NCBI GenBank assembly: GCA_002633005.1
Contig: NMRA01000041.1
Location: forward strand, 1,098,802-1,162,801
Length of the DNA stretch: 64,000 nt
Reading direction: 5' to 3'
DNA from: Phoronis australis
Taxonomy: Eukaryota > Phoronida > Phoronidae
Part shown: positions 52,004 to 64,000 of the stretch, piece by piece
Layout: each line of letters opens with the position of its first letter
How positions within the stretch are numbered: position 1 is the first letter of the stretch
The notes under the pieces: generated by a model
What the model saw: the letters and a program-made list of their open reading frames with translations, nothing else
Databases searched by the model: none
Told to the model about the DNA's origin: nothing
Program-made: the position numbers and the translations under genes

Positions 52004-52212
52004 CAATATTAGCGTCAAATGGCAGATAAAACCGTGTAATAACCCATAAAGTTATCTCACTAGTGAGATAACGATTTGGCGGGAAACCGAGGACGGAGTC
52101 GAACCCGGGACCTTGGTATTGCTGATCGCCGACTTTAACCACTACACCACGCAGCGACTGACGTCATCAAGAGTGAAAATAGAATACTTAAATGAGCACG
52201 CGCAATAATCGC
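52004..52212 (-). repeat. tRNA-derived SINE-like insert with 22-bp palindrome
   Basis: On the minus strand, about 52157 down to 52080 shows an A-box-like TGGTGTAGTGG and a B box GGTTCGACTCC, but the acceptor ends do not pair, so it is a SINE head rather than a tRNA. A perfect 22-bp palindrome (TCTCACTAGTGAGA core) occupies 52051-52072. The insert lies between the two near-identical copies of the gene B start. Confidence 0.6.
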
Positions 52213-52213
52213 N

Positions 52214-52428
52214 ATGACTGTAGATTGCGCACTGATCATCAGAGCTAGACCAAGACAAACGAAGCTGAGCGACAAGAGTTTAACAGCCTCTCGTTTACGA
52301 AGATGGACACGGCAATCCTTAACTGTTTTCATTAGTCCATCCATTGTCACCCGGTTCTATATCATTCGCACCGTCAGAAAGAACTGAAGTCAAGTATATG
52401 TCGCGATACTAATATTTTTCATTTATCA
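52214..52428 (-). pseudogene. Partial duplicate of otopetrin-like gene B exon 1
   Basis: These bases repeat 51784-52000 with a single visible substitution (ATCATTCG against ATCATACG): about 130 coding bases from ATG 52344 (MDGLMKTVKD to MISAQSTV) plus upstream sequence. The copy ends at an undetermined base (52213) and then diverges, so it encodes only TM1. Near identity means either a very recent duplication or two haplotypes joined during assembly, one with the SINE-like insert. I favour the assembly explanation. Confidence 0.75.
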
Positions 52429-52741
52429 ACATGAAGGTCAGTTGATAAGTTGTATTTTGACGAAAACTTCAGTTTGCGATATGCCTTCAGTAGGAAGTAG
52501 GCCTTATCAAGTTTCACTTCCATTTTCTGCTACGCTCCCTGGTAGCCCTACCGATCAATGCCCTCCATTTTTTTACTTAATTTGGTATTTGGAATTTGGG
52601 ATGTACAACCGAGCTGTATTGTATTGTAAAAAGACAACGCGGGCAAAACTGAACTGAGTTGAGTTTCTCTTTATGGTCAAAACTACGTAAAATTCGTTTC
52701 ATGGAGATGTCGTCCTGTTCGATTGGCTTAATTACATGGGT

Positions 52742-53212
52742 TTAAGTTATTTCAGGGGTTTTGTTATTTACTGAGTAAGAGGGTAGAAATTCCAGCTTCA
52801 ACTTCGTGCGACATGATTCCGCTTCATCACATGAGAAAATGTAGTGAGTACTGGTCATGCGCAGAACTTTATGCCCACTGATATAAACGCCATTAGCGAC
52901 ACCTTGCGACGACCCAGTAGGACGTTCGTCTCCTTCTGACGACGCCGTTGGACGAGTTGGGAACACAGTCGGCGATTTTGGCAACCACATCTTCTTGCCT
53001 TCCCTGTTTTCAGTACTTAAAAATCGCCGGATTTTGTTAAACATTCTTTGTTTCAACCAACATTTTTCGTCCGGCCACCAATATATTCGTCCTTTCAGAT
53101 AAAGATCGTAAGTGTAAACTGGTTCCCGATTGGACAATTGTCGTGAGCATGACATATCGGTCGAGTCAACTACCATTGTATCGGTCCTACCAGTATCACG
53201 ACACGTTATCAT
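52742..53212 (-). CDS. Unidentified 156-residue reading frame
   Basis: The frame runs from ATG 53212 to TAA. The predicted protein is hydrophilic, with a Trp/Lys/Arg-rich part (GRIYWWPDEKCWLKQ, about residues 41-55), a Ser/Thr/Pro-rich middle (about 80-110) and no signal peptide or membrane segment. I recognise no family. It lies about 400 bp beyond the duplicated gene B start, on the same strand. CCTCTTACTCA/GTAAAT near the end could be a splice donor, so it may be one exon of something larger. It could also be a chance frame, though its length and mixed composition are better than most here. Confidence 0.3.
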   Translation of the reverse strand: MITCRDTGRTDTMVVDSTDMSCSRQLSNREPVYTYDLYLKGRIYWWPDEKCWLKQRMFNKIRRFLSTENREGKKMWLPKSPTVFPTRPTASSEGDERPTGSSQGVANGVYISGHKVLRMTSTHYIFSCDEAESCRTKLKLEFLPSYSVNNKTPEIT

Positions 53213-56204
53213 ATTGGCGAAAAACCAACACTATCAGCCTAAGCATTGGGAGTCTCTTGTAGCCGTCAAAATTGATTCACGGACGCGTCCAACGGAGCTG
53301 TAACAAGGTGTTGCTCATTGAGACCCACAGATTTGTCACAAACCGCCTCCGTTTCTTTTCATTAGAAAACTCGATCACATCAGCTCTAACTTTCTCATGA
53401 CATGCCCTAAACAATTAATTACAGTAAACCGCGTATATAGGGCCATAACCTCATATTCGTAAGATCGAATATAAAGCTTGGCCTAAAATTCGGTATCGTT
53501 GGATTACTTGGTTCGACTTTGAGGCCATGACCTAACTAACATTACCTTCGATAGCAATCTTTGTAGCAATGGATAATTATTGAAAAACACTACGATCTGC
53601 ATTATATCTGAAGAAAGAGTAAGGCGAATGTTATGTGAACACAAGGCCATGTCGTTTCGTCGACGGATATACAGTCATGGTGTTATAAATACGAGGTTTG
53701 AATAAGTCATCAACGCAATTTTAAGCGCTGAAATTTATTTTGCTGTTTGCCAAACAAACTGGAAACGGGTTCCGTCACGTAAGACACTCTCAACACACAA
53801 GCGGCGAGCGATCTTGGATTTTGGAACGAAAATAGCGAGTTTACGTTCAATTTTCATCCGCGCCGACCAACCAATTAGGTGGCACTCAATATTTTGTTGA
53901 ATTTATCTTTCATTCATAAAACATTGGCACCTGTTGAGTTTGGTGGGCATATACCGAGCTTTGTGCAGCGCCGTGAAGGCGACGAATACATGAGGTATTT
54001 CTGCTTGATTTTTGAGTCTGTTCTGACTGAAACGTTGAAGAAGAATGTTAGTTGGTGACCCTGCTCAGACCCACGGCTTGCTCAATTGGCCCAAAACTAG
54101 CACAAAATGTTGAGTGCCATCTTTAGTAACACCATGGCGGTCATTTTGCCAGCAGGTGTGCACGTCGGTCAAGGTCGCGAGTTCACTAGCGAAACACTAG
54201 GCTTTCATTCAAATGATCATTCCGAACTCGGAAGACACTCACCTTACGGAACCTACACCAGGAAAACATTTCTATTGTTCCGACGTTCATTAAGATGGAT
54301 GTTTTTGTTTTCTGAAGCTGAACTACGTGTACTTTACATGTGCTGAACTCAAAGCATGTTCAATTATCGCGTTTTGCCCTTCGAAACAAAATCACACACA
54401 AATGAGACGGTTTGTACCAAGTGCCCTCATGTAAGTAAACATCAAATGAAAGTGCAAGTAAAATTTAACTTATTAGAAATGCAAAAAATCAGGAAATTCT
54501 GTACATGTGCGAGCATTCGCACGGGGAATGGAAAAAGTATTAACAAATGTAGTAACAATGATCGCCTAACATCAGGCACGCTGGCATTTTTTAATTCAAC
54601 GAAATGAGCTCATCATTCACGTACATGTAAGGGATAATTCGTGAATTTGCGATGTGGTTAACACAATGCAAAATAACGAAATTTCACACCTTGCTGCATC
54701 CAATACACGCAAGCCCTATCGACTGACATTTTTGCGGAAACCTGAAAAGTATGCGTGCGCATCTCAGAATAGAATCATTGGATGAAGTTGTGTGAAGCGA
54801 CACGAACTGATTACCCACCAGTTGCCTATCTACCTACACACCCATACATTTCAACTGTCATCGGCTACAGTGTACAGTACGTAAGCGACTTGTGAACACC
54901 GATATTTTCGACACAATACCGAGTTCCCAAAATTTAATGGGTACACAAACTTTACATACGTATAACAGTTTTAGCGACCGTCAGTCACTCCTCCAAACTT
55001 ATGCAAACTTGGTCAAACTTTGAAAAATCCACGCTAAAATGATTTACTGACGTATCAACATTGGCGTGGGGTTGGCAGTTGCCACCCGAGGGCCGGCAAA
55101 GGGGGCATTGGTAAACACCCCCCTAAAAGTAGGCATACAAGAAAACGCAGAAAGGTTTCCTTTAGTGGCTGAGGGCTTTCCACTGGACATACTTTAACAG
55201 TCCTTATAAGGAAAAATTTAGAAATAGTAACAGCCATATTATTTAATTGGTTCTCATAGCTGAGCAAGCAAAACGATTCCGAAAGATCGCCAATAGGGCT
55301 TTTTCAAGCCTCGATTCCGAAACAACCCCACGGTGGCTTTTATCAATGTGGAAATGTGAGTGAACACATACCCTCGGAAACACCGATTTCGATGACACCT
55401 TCTGATTGTAAAACAACCACGTCAACTTAATGTAGAATTTCGAATAAACATCCGCTTCCTGAAAAAGTTCCAATGGAATCTCTTTCGAAATTTTTTTTAA
55501 AATAATTGTCCTCTATGAAGGCGCCTAGCAATCTAAGAACAGGATAAGATGTACATAATTTTCTTGTGCCAAATGAAATTCTTAATGGCTCATATTTTCA
55601 TTGTTTCTAATTAAGTAAATACAGCAGGCGGATTCCCTGTTTTGCTAGAATGCTTCAGATCGAGCCGTAGATTTATCTGTGCAGCTGTTATTGTTTTCGC
55701 TGCATTACTTTTAAATTTTCATTGTGGTACATCTCGAAGGCAAATAAAGAAAAATACAACTGACGGAGGCAGTGCTTGTTTTTTGGAAATAGTCATCATA
55801 TATATATACGTATATTTAGGTGCAAGACGAATGTGTCGTTCATCTGCAGGCAAGTTGAGTTTGAGACACTGGGATTTGACAGGTTGTGGAACTTGAGTAC
55901 ACAAGCTTATTTAGAACGTAAGTCTTGTCCCAGGATAGTCGGCAATATATCGTAGTTAAGGCAAACGGGGTATATACAAGAATCTTCTCAATGGAAGACA
56001 TAGGCCAAGTGGCACATTACGGTATTGGTGCCACCGGAAGCCAAAAACCCGCCACTGAGTACATAAACCAAAATAAAAAATAGCAAAAAATAAACTCCGC
56101 ATGTAAAGTGTGCAAGTTGCTTACATTCTGCAAAATTAATGGCTCATTTTCGCAATTACAAAATACCAGGTGCCACCATGTCAAGGCGAACAAATAGCTT
56201 TTGA
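53213..56204. other. Intergenic, no gene recognised
   Basis: Contains an inverted-repeat pair at 53880-54119 (listed separately). Frames are short and domain-free. The part just below 56205 should include the 3' untranslated region of the K2P gene. Confidence 0.45.
53880..54119. repeat. Inverted-repeat pair, MITE-like
   Basis: The 18 bases at 53880-53897 match the reverse complement of 54102-54119 at 17 positions (TGGCACTCAA.ATTTTGT). The 240-bp interval has no coding content. Confidence 0.4.
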
Positions 56205-57031
56205 TTATATCGAAGCCCTCTTCTTATGAACTTGAAAATTTAACAATGAGTTCGTCTCATCAACCGTGGTGGTATAAATCTCACTTTTCCTAACGTGATT
56301 ACTGTTCATATTCTGCATCTGTAGAAGATGGTCTACTTTGCTGGACGACCTAGTCACACTGTATCGATGTTTCCCGCGACTCCTGAAATTGTAACACGAA
56401 CAAGAACACACCGACTGTAAGTCGTCATCGTCTGTGGGCACGTGTTCTTGGGTTATACCCGTGATCTCGTTTCCACCGTTGGGCGTGATAATGTCTCCGT
56501 CTAAATGAACAGCACCGCGCGCAGCTGCAATTGCTTCCATTTCCTCCCGCCTTTCATCTTCCGTATTCATAGTCATGAAACGCAAAACTAAGAGATTGAG
56601 GGCAGCAGCAAATACCGCTAAACCAAACAGAATGAATAAAATACTAAACGCCACGTACTCCGGCTTTTTCTGTAGATAACCTTTTTTCTGCAGGGCGACA
56701 TAATCGCCAAACCCTATAGTCGTTAGCGTTATAAAACAGTAGTAAAACGCGTCCAAGTATTCCCATTGTTCATAGTGTGCGAAAACACCAGCCCCGGAAA
56801 CGTGCACAATGAGGACGAGGCTCGTACCAACTATGATTAAATTGGTCTGTGATACATCTGTACTTTTTAATTTAAAACATTTCTTGATGTTTCTGAGTAT
56901 AAAAGTGATGACAACGTTCAATCGTTCACCAATGCTCTGGAAAGTAACGAGCCACAACGGAATTCCTGCCAGTGAGTAGAATATACAAAAGATTTGTCCC
57001 GCAGGAGTTCTCGGGGCGCTGTGCCCGTAAC
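56205..57031 (-). CDS. TASK-type K2P potassium channel, last exon (partial gene)
   Basis: The exon starts after TTATGTTTCAG with GT TAC GGG, completing the first Gly of the pore-1 GYG filter, and encodes about 274 residues. TASK channels are dimeric background K+ channels of the plasma membrane that close on external acid. Visible in order: GYGHSAP, including the His that senses pH in mammalian TASK-1/-3; M2 (GIPLWLVTFQSIGERL); M3; HYEQW; pore 2 TTIGFGDYVALQK; M4; and VLRFMTMN, which contains the TASK gate motif VLRFMT. The tail of about 115 residues has a CSCSC cluster and Ser-rich segments and ends at 56205. The phase-1 split inside GYG is the intron position of vertebrate KCNK3/KCNK9. Exon 1 (M1 and the cap) is not in the window. 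The ATG at 57107 is intronic and is not the start. Confidence 0.92.
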
Positions 57032-60000
57032 CTGAAACATAAAGAGAACAGTCGGTCACCATAAAGAAAGCCAGAATTATATAAAGCAAGAGTAAAACAT
57101 AACGCATTGCAATTGGTCTAAACTCATATCCCCAACTGCACCAGTTAATTTGTTCGGCTCATCACCAAAATAGTAGACGACATCACACATTTGATATGCC
57201 ATACCTGAAAGCAATTTTGCATCATCCAAACCGCACGTTAAAGTACAGGTGTATGCCCGCTTTCAATCACACAGGCTTTTTAGTGTTGAACTTCAGACCT
57301 TTAAACGTTTTCGTGTATACGTTTTCAGGACATCATAATACCGTCACCCTAGTAATGTGTGTATCGCCGAATCTTACAAATCTTCCACATTGCTTATTTT
57401 CAAAACAAATCACAGAATATGATTTAGAAGAAGTTTCTTTAAATAGATTCATAATGTACGATAAGTCATTGACATATTCGACTTCGGGATTATGAACGTC
57501 ATATGCTTCGCTTAAACTGTACTTGCATGGACACTTTACTTATAGCGCGCTTACTGGAATATACTGTATTAGCACATCATAATTAACTTTACTTCTATAA
57601 TTTACTAATAGCGCGGTGTCTAGAGTATATTAGAACATCTTAGTTTAGGCCATTCGTGCAATGATTTGTGGAATTTCTGGCGAAACATTTTCGAATTTTT
57701 AAAAATTGATCTTATGAACGCAGAAATTGGGGTATTATAGAACTTCATTCGAGTAAGCATTTGGGAAAAATCCACAGAACTACACGTACACAAGAATTGT
57801 GACACATCACCAATTTGTGGGGTGATCTGTCGATCGTAGATCCTTTTAGCGGAGTTTCATAAAAGCAACGTGTTTAAGGGGACATAACCGGTTTTACGGC
57901 CGAAAAAAACATTTCCAGAATATTGTTGGATAGGATAGACTTCTTGAAGTTAGCTCTGACCAAGGCTACAAAACAACACCATGCGTTGTGTATTTGTGAC
58001 TTTTTACATTAGCCGTTGCCCGTCAGCCATTCGGTGAAACCAAGACCGGTGAAAGTGTCGGTTAAATACACTGCTAGCAAAGTATTGGACTGTGACTGCT
58101 GAGGGTGCCGTGTACGATAACGCGTTGGAGCTGTCTCAGAAGACTATCCACCATCGACGATAAAAGTCACTCTAAACTTTTTCATTAAATTGAAGAGTAA
58201 AATGACAAGCTATTTCCAAGTCCACAATCAGTGCACTATATTGTACTGGTACAATATATTGCATCCCAGTTTGAAAGTTAGTATACTCACACAACCGTCA
58301 TTATTCCCAAAAGATAGCAGCACTGACCAAACTAAGCACGCGTGACGAAAACGCTCCACACGAAGAGACCAAACTACAGTTCCGCGGACAAAAGTCGTTG
58401 TTCCGACTTACTTGAACGTGTTTTCGCATTTGTACCGTGGGTTCTGTGTCCGTCGGGACAGATTTGGAGGTTCTTTGTTTTATGAGCGCCGGCCATGAAA
58501 TCGGCTATCACCCTCTGGGAATGCCGGCAACAATGTCAGTATCATTTTATGCTCGGTCACGTCTTGAAAGGACATGTTGAAACCATACGCTGATTAGCAA
58601 TGTGTCTGAATTGTGTTTGTACATGTATTAGACATTCTGCGATCTCCGTCCGCGACACTATTCAGTTCTAAAACACTAGACGACTCTAATCACTTCCAAA
58701 CAACAGCGATTTTCACCACTGATGTTACCAATCATGAAATCAGTGAAAATATTAGTGCACTCTCTCGTCAACTTTTGAAGTACATAATTGTTGAACGTTT
58801 TAACAACCAAATCATTGTTCTTAACCAGTAGTCAGACTGTAAAGTCGCCCTAGACAAAATAGATAGCGTTTTGGCGTCAAACTTTTAATACCTAATCAGC
58901 TTTGTGTACGTCAACGAAAAATCACAATCAAGGATTTTCAGTTTCAAATTATAATTAACGACACCAAGGCACGAATATGGTTTCTACATTGAAGATAATG
59001 GACTATTTCACGGAAACTTACAAGACGCATCGTTTAGATCGTAATCCTTCTGCACGGATTAACAAGATCATATTAGTTTTACTACATGTCACGCATGTAT
59101 TTTTATCACATGTGATGTTTTACACTAAAACAGAAATAAGCTTGATGTTGAAACACGTTCACCGTCAAATTTAAAGTGCTATAATTGCAGTGGCACGCGA
59201 GTAAAATCGATTCCCTTTCTATACATGATTAATCGCTGTCATATTCCGGGAATTCTCAAGGTCGATTTAACCAATAAAACCTTCATACAACTGCACGCAT
59301 GGAGACTATTGTGTATTCGTTTACTATAACAAATGTGTGATTTACATTGCTTCGCAGACTGATACTGCAGAAATTATCCAAAAATATCATCCCATGTTTA
59401 CTTACGTTGCACTTAACAATCATTCAGGCAGAGACATGGCGTCTTTCATGTAAGTGACTAAGACTTCAGATACAAATTTGGTCCCATGTTTTACTCAAAT
59501 AATTATGAGCGCAGCACACTCTAAAACAATTTGTAAAATTACCTCGGTAACAAAAAGGTACGCGTCGTATGCATATTAGTTGCCCTCAGCTGTCGCGCAT
59601 TAGGCAAATCTTACGCTAACAACATTTACACGCAAGTGGACCAGAAAGCGTGCACCGTTTACCCCCAGAGTAAGCAGCGAAGTCCTCGGCACATCAAGAG
59701 TTTGATGGCACCGTCACGGACTGCATAGAGCTACTACCTATTCATGGGCTTGGCCGAACGTGCAGGATGAGATAATGGTGATCATAAACCAACACGCCTC
59801 TTTGGCGTACGAGTTTCAAAGTTAAAAACCAAACAAAAAGTAAGGCAGAAGACCAGCATGACTGTTTTTAAAATTGGAAATATTATCCGTCTTTGAATTT
59901 TTAAAATGAAAAAATTATAAGAGAAATTAGTGAACAGATTTCCTCGTCATCACTGCCAGGCAACGAGCAATAACTTGTGAATCGATTAGGACGGTTTCGT

Positions 60001-63000
60001 CACAGTCTGGCTTAGGCTTGTTTAGGCGTTGGAGCAAGAGAACCCAAACGTTAGAGTAGGATTTGCCTCATGAGTCAATGAGGCACTCAGTGAAATTCCG
60101 ACAACCAAACCCCGTGAAAAAATGTTGTGTTCGCATGCTGGCATAATTTGCCGTAGATCAATGAATAAAAATGGTGGAACTAGGACAGAACTATAATATA
60201 CATTTCCGGTAATTATTACAAAGGGACTTCAAGAATTGAAACCTTTCACGGTGAATAACACGGGAACTATATGTTTTATTCCAACATTGCATCTACTGAT
60301 ACTCAAAGTTTTGATCGAAAATTGCGTTTAACGTGGTTTTTTAAACATGCAAATAAAAACCGCCATTGTGCAAAATTCTGTTATAACGTGCCTACCAAGC
60401 TCTGTAGACGTTTTTGATTCTTTCACTAATGTGTGAAATGTTAGTGAATTTCATGGAGCTAGTACACAGGAGGTTAACCAGTGATTTTGCATAATTTTCC
60501 CACATTAAGGTGGCCGTTAATTAAAATGCAGCTCGCCTCATGACATTGCAAGCAACAGTAAAACTGATTTTACACATGACGAGAGTACATTTTGTTATGC
60601 TGGATATCACACGCATTGATGAGTGACCGTTCATGTGTTTGAATGAGGATAACGATTTCATTCACGATTTATGGAATACCAAATTTCCTTACATATATAT
60701 AGGGTCATGATTTTTGCAAAACCAAATTTTTGTTTCAGTTCCTTACTTGGAATTTTAATTACCTCCTTCGTATTCAGCTAAGTGACATTTTTACATCAAT
60801 TAATGACACATTCACTACTGACCTTCTAAATAGACTTTCAAAAAGCTTTCAACATCAATCGAAACGGTTTCTTGCCACAGCATGTCGTTTGGCAGTTTTT
60901 GGTTAGACGATTCGCCACCTGGTGGAGGTATAGGTAACGCGAGGCAAGACCTCGTTATTAGTCACTGCAACGATCTGTTGAAACCGCCGGCAGCATTGTG
61001 GAGGTCATTGTCCATCCAGCAATGAATTTTGTTTTTAACATTTTATACCCAGGAAATGCAAAATCAAGTCCCGCATTCATTAAAACATTTCTTGTTGACA
61101 CTTGCATAATGCGAAACCAGTCGAAAGATCAATAATTTATAGAGCATAATTGTCAACGTAGTTCGTAGATTTCAGTATTTCTAGGTCAATGGCAGGATTC
61201 GTTGAAAGCAGTGATCCAGTTAGATTTCATTAATTTCACAGTCAATACTTCAACAAATAATCTGTCATTTTTACTACTCCATTCATTGTGAGACGAAATT
61301 GCAGCATTCATAGCTACAGTATCACAGTTAACGGAACAACTAACGTTTGTAGAAATAATGGTTGGTTCAAATGCGCATGTACCAGTTTGCCAGCTATATT
61401 TTACATTTCGCACTTTTTGCATAATTACGAAATGTGAGATTTTCAATTGGGAATGTGTTTGTTTCCCATGATTTTTGTGACACCCAACTGAAAGCCAAGG
61501 ACCCGGGTGTGGTTTCCTGGGTTGTAATGTTGTATGCCTGTTGAGATATCTTTGTTTTTCAAAAGTTCTGCCTGAGTTGCATTAGTGAATTGTTTTGTCA
61601 TGAAGTGCAGTATAGAATCCAGTTAGGTTTCACAGTTGGTGACATACTTATCCATCCCCAATATTCCAAGGCGTGTCACTTGCTACTGTAATCTCACGGC
61701 CATGTACATTGCCCGTAAGAAGCACGTTTTGATGTAGCATTGCCTGTTAGCGAAAGTAAACTCATCTGTTACTAAACCGAAGACAACGACATATGTTCAT
61801 TTTAAGATCAAGTAATTCACCAACAATCCTCTCTGTGTTAAGTTTATAGATTGGGTTAGGATGTGCAATGAAGACCTGTTTCGCATCGTTTACGTTCTGA
61901 ATTCATTAGTAATATGAGTGTAAATTATCAGTATCAAATTTAAACATATTCCACACTTCATTAATATGTCCGTTCCTGAAGCTGTGTTCTGTGCGAAATA
62001 TTACTTAAATAAATACTGAAAATATTTAAGGCTACATGTTTGATCTTTTAGTTAAACATTGACAGGTTTAATTCCATTCACATATCACATAGTTCAAATA
62101 CGAGATCACATGACTTTTTTCAGAGACTACCCATTGACTCTCTAGAAAGGGTCTCAATCAGAGATTATGCATGATTCCGCATAAAGCGTCACTTTTCTGC
62201 TGCAGTCAGGACCCGAAGGGCCCGGAGGCAAACTGTATGACTCCAGGGAGCAATTTTAGCTTCCCCAGGGCTGTTCCAGACACCCTAAAGCCACCTGGAT
62301 ACTGTTTGTCTCAATGTAGAGTGCGGTTGTAAATGAAAACAAGTTTCATGTCGGTTATCTAATTGCAGTTGCCAGCTTTCTTGCTCAGTGCATGAGGCGG
62401 TACGTATATGAAATGTGATTCATTCTTAGTTACAGATGCATTTCGAGCAGTTTAGCTGTATAAACACGAGAAAGGAATTAAGCCCATTACTATCATCAAT
62501 TCAAATCACAGGCTTCGTTTCCGAATTCGGACTGGAAGACCCCAATAAACTCTAATGCGTTTCCTTGAGTCGATGGTGGTTCTAGTTGGTAACGGGAATA
62601 GAATCCTATCGCTGTAAGGGAAGTTAAGAAACCAGTTTACGTTTTAAGCAGCTAAAAAGGACGAAATGCAGCTTTGAGAATGACGGCGACGACGATGGCC
62701 ATTTTGAAAGAGAAGAGCTTGAGTAACATTTATAGAAACAAGCCTACTCTGAGTGGGCTTAGCCTGCATTATTCAACAAAGGGTTGCTACACAATCCAGA
62801 TTACGATCGTGTCCATGTAGTTTTGAACTAATCTCGTGCATGTATAAATGCCAGTGTTATTCGAGACAACCAGCCCTCTTCTGTTTTCAATACATGGAGG
62901 TCTTAATAATGCATAAATGATGCAAATTTAGTATGTGACTACCTGCAAACCGATTTCACAAAAGCATGAATGCAAGTAGCGAACATGTAGTACCCTGCAC

Positions 63001-63967
63001 GGGTGTCGTGAGAAGAACAGAATTTTAAGAACTGGCGGGCGTTATATGCATAAATTATACAATACTATTTTGTAACAACCTGTGTATGGATATCATTAAA
63101 CTAATTGGGCATAGAAATATGTACACAAGTATCAATAATTTACATGTGATGGCTGGCAACGAATTTATATGCACATGAATAATTTTAAATAATGGCGGCT
63201 CAGATTTGCATACATTATGTCAATTCCCGATGTATCCACCAGCAAACTAGCTCTATTGCATGCAATGATCAGGGAAACTTCAGTAAACCATGAAACTAAT
63301 CTAACAAGGAAAATAAACAAAGTAAATAACACTCGTGTCATATTCAAATCACAAAACACAAAAATATACAATAAAATTTCCACTGCCGCTAACAACTGAC
63401 TGGCTATTAGGGTTATGGAGTGCAAATGGGATGTCGTGTTCACTGAACATACCCGTTCTTATTCAACTAAGGTCATGAAAGAGGTAACAGTTGTTTAGTT
63501 GCCAAGTCAATTTGTTCATACAATACCATCTTAAATATGTTTGTCTACCTTTAAAAGACATCGCTAAAGAAGATGGGGAAGACGTTTTCTGTTTAAACAG
63601 TGAGATGCAAATTTCAAAATGAGTTGAGCGCAAACCAGAACCAATTACGCTATTTTCTTTGGCCTAACGGGTTGTTGAGGTCGAGTTGAAAGACTCTAGC
63701 ACCTTGCTAGAAAAGCTAGATATCGCAAAATTCCGTGAGATATCGCCGTGCATTTTCATGAAAGCACACGATTTTGGTAGACTGTCTGTCACAGCAATAC
63801 CTACATGGAAATGTCGCCCTTTGAAATAATGATGAACGACACATAGAATTCCGTGTGTGAGGCATCAGAGCCTAAGCCTTGGTATGAACGTTTCTCGTGT
63901 ACAATTACATTTATGGTAGGGAAAAGTAAAGTGAATCGTTATTTGTTTTGTTTGCATTGTAATATTG

Positions 63968-64000
<33 letters not shown>
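57032..64000 (-). other. Intron of the K2P gene, running off the window
   Basis: No exon encoding M1, the extracellular cap or the first half of pore 1 was found on the minus strand up to 64000, so the first intron exceeds 6.9 kb. The sequence is AT-rich; no unrelated gene was recognised inside it. Confidence 0.6.
63966..64000. repeat. (GT)n microsatellite at the window edge
   Basis: GT repeat with one TTT interruption, continuing beyond the window. Confidence 0.9.

Noticed and set aside
52080-52157. tRNA gene on the minus strand
   Set aside because: A and B boxes are present, but acceptor and T stems do not pair; treated as SINE-derived.
57032-57107. ATG-initiated extension of the K2P frame
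   Set aside because: It lies upstream of a strong TTTCAG acceptor and replaces the conserved TTIG preceding GYG with unrelated sequence.
1-64000. CRISPR arrays, operons, bacterial-type promoters or rRNA genes
   Set aside because: None seen; intron-containing animal genes show that this is eukaryotic DNA.

Overview
This is eukaryotic animal DNA. The genes are split by introns with GT/AG borders, they lie far apart in AT-rich sequence full of repeats, and the recognisable proteins are animal membrane receptors and channels. The mix suggests a marine invertebrate, perhaps a deuterostome (echinoderm, hemichordate or lancelet). It includes a tachykinin-receptor-like GPCR, two otopetrin-like genes, a TASK-type K2P channel, a P52rIPK-like THAP fragment, Harbinger- and hAT-like transposon remnants and tRNA-derived SINEs. 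I cannot name the species.

Layout. 1-17.9 kb: no gene seen; microsatellites, a 1.3 kb tandem array with a ~217-bp higher-order unit (6712-8008), a 36-bp minisatellite (13472-13667) and inverted-repeat elements. 17965-19189 (-): a broken THAP-domain gene. 19.2-25.9 kb: repeats, including a perfect 53-bp-arm hairpin at 24424-24534. 25945-29019 (+): a complete two-exon neuropeptide GPCR. 29-34 kb: repeats and a 0.9-kb terminal-inverted-repeat element. 34042-41026 (-): otopetrin-like gene A, two exons. 41-46.3 kb: repeats. 46319-48906: a decayed Harbinger-type element. 49638-51917 (-): otopetrin-like gene B, two exons, followed by a near-identical partial copy of its first exon (52214-52428) next to a SINE and a single ambiguous base. 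52742-53212 (-): an unidentified reading frame. 56205-57031 (-): the last exon of a TASK-type K2P potassium channel whose first exon lies beyond the window.

How the genes relate. The two otopetrin-like genes are a diverged tandem pair on one strand. In both, a single phase-0 intron separates the first six membrane segments from the last six. Otopetrins are proton channels and TASK channels are K+ channels closed by external acid, so three genes linked to proton physiology sit on the same strand within 23 kb. That may be coincidence. The GPCR is independent, on the opposite strand.

Limits: splice sites were read by eye, untranslated exons are mostly unassigned, and repeat families were recognised by pattern rather than by a library search.
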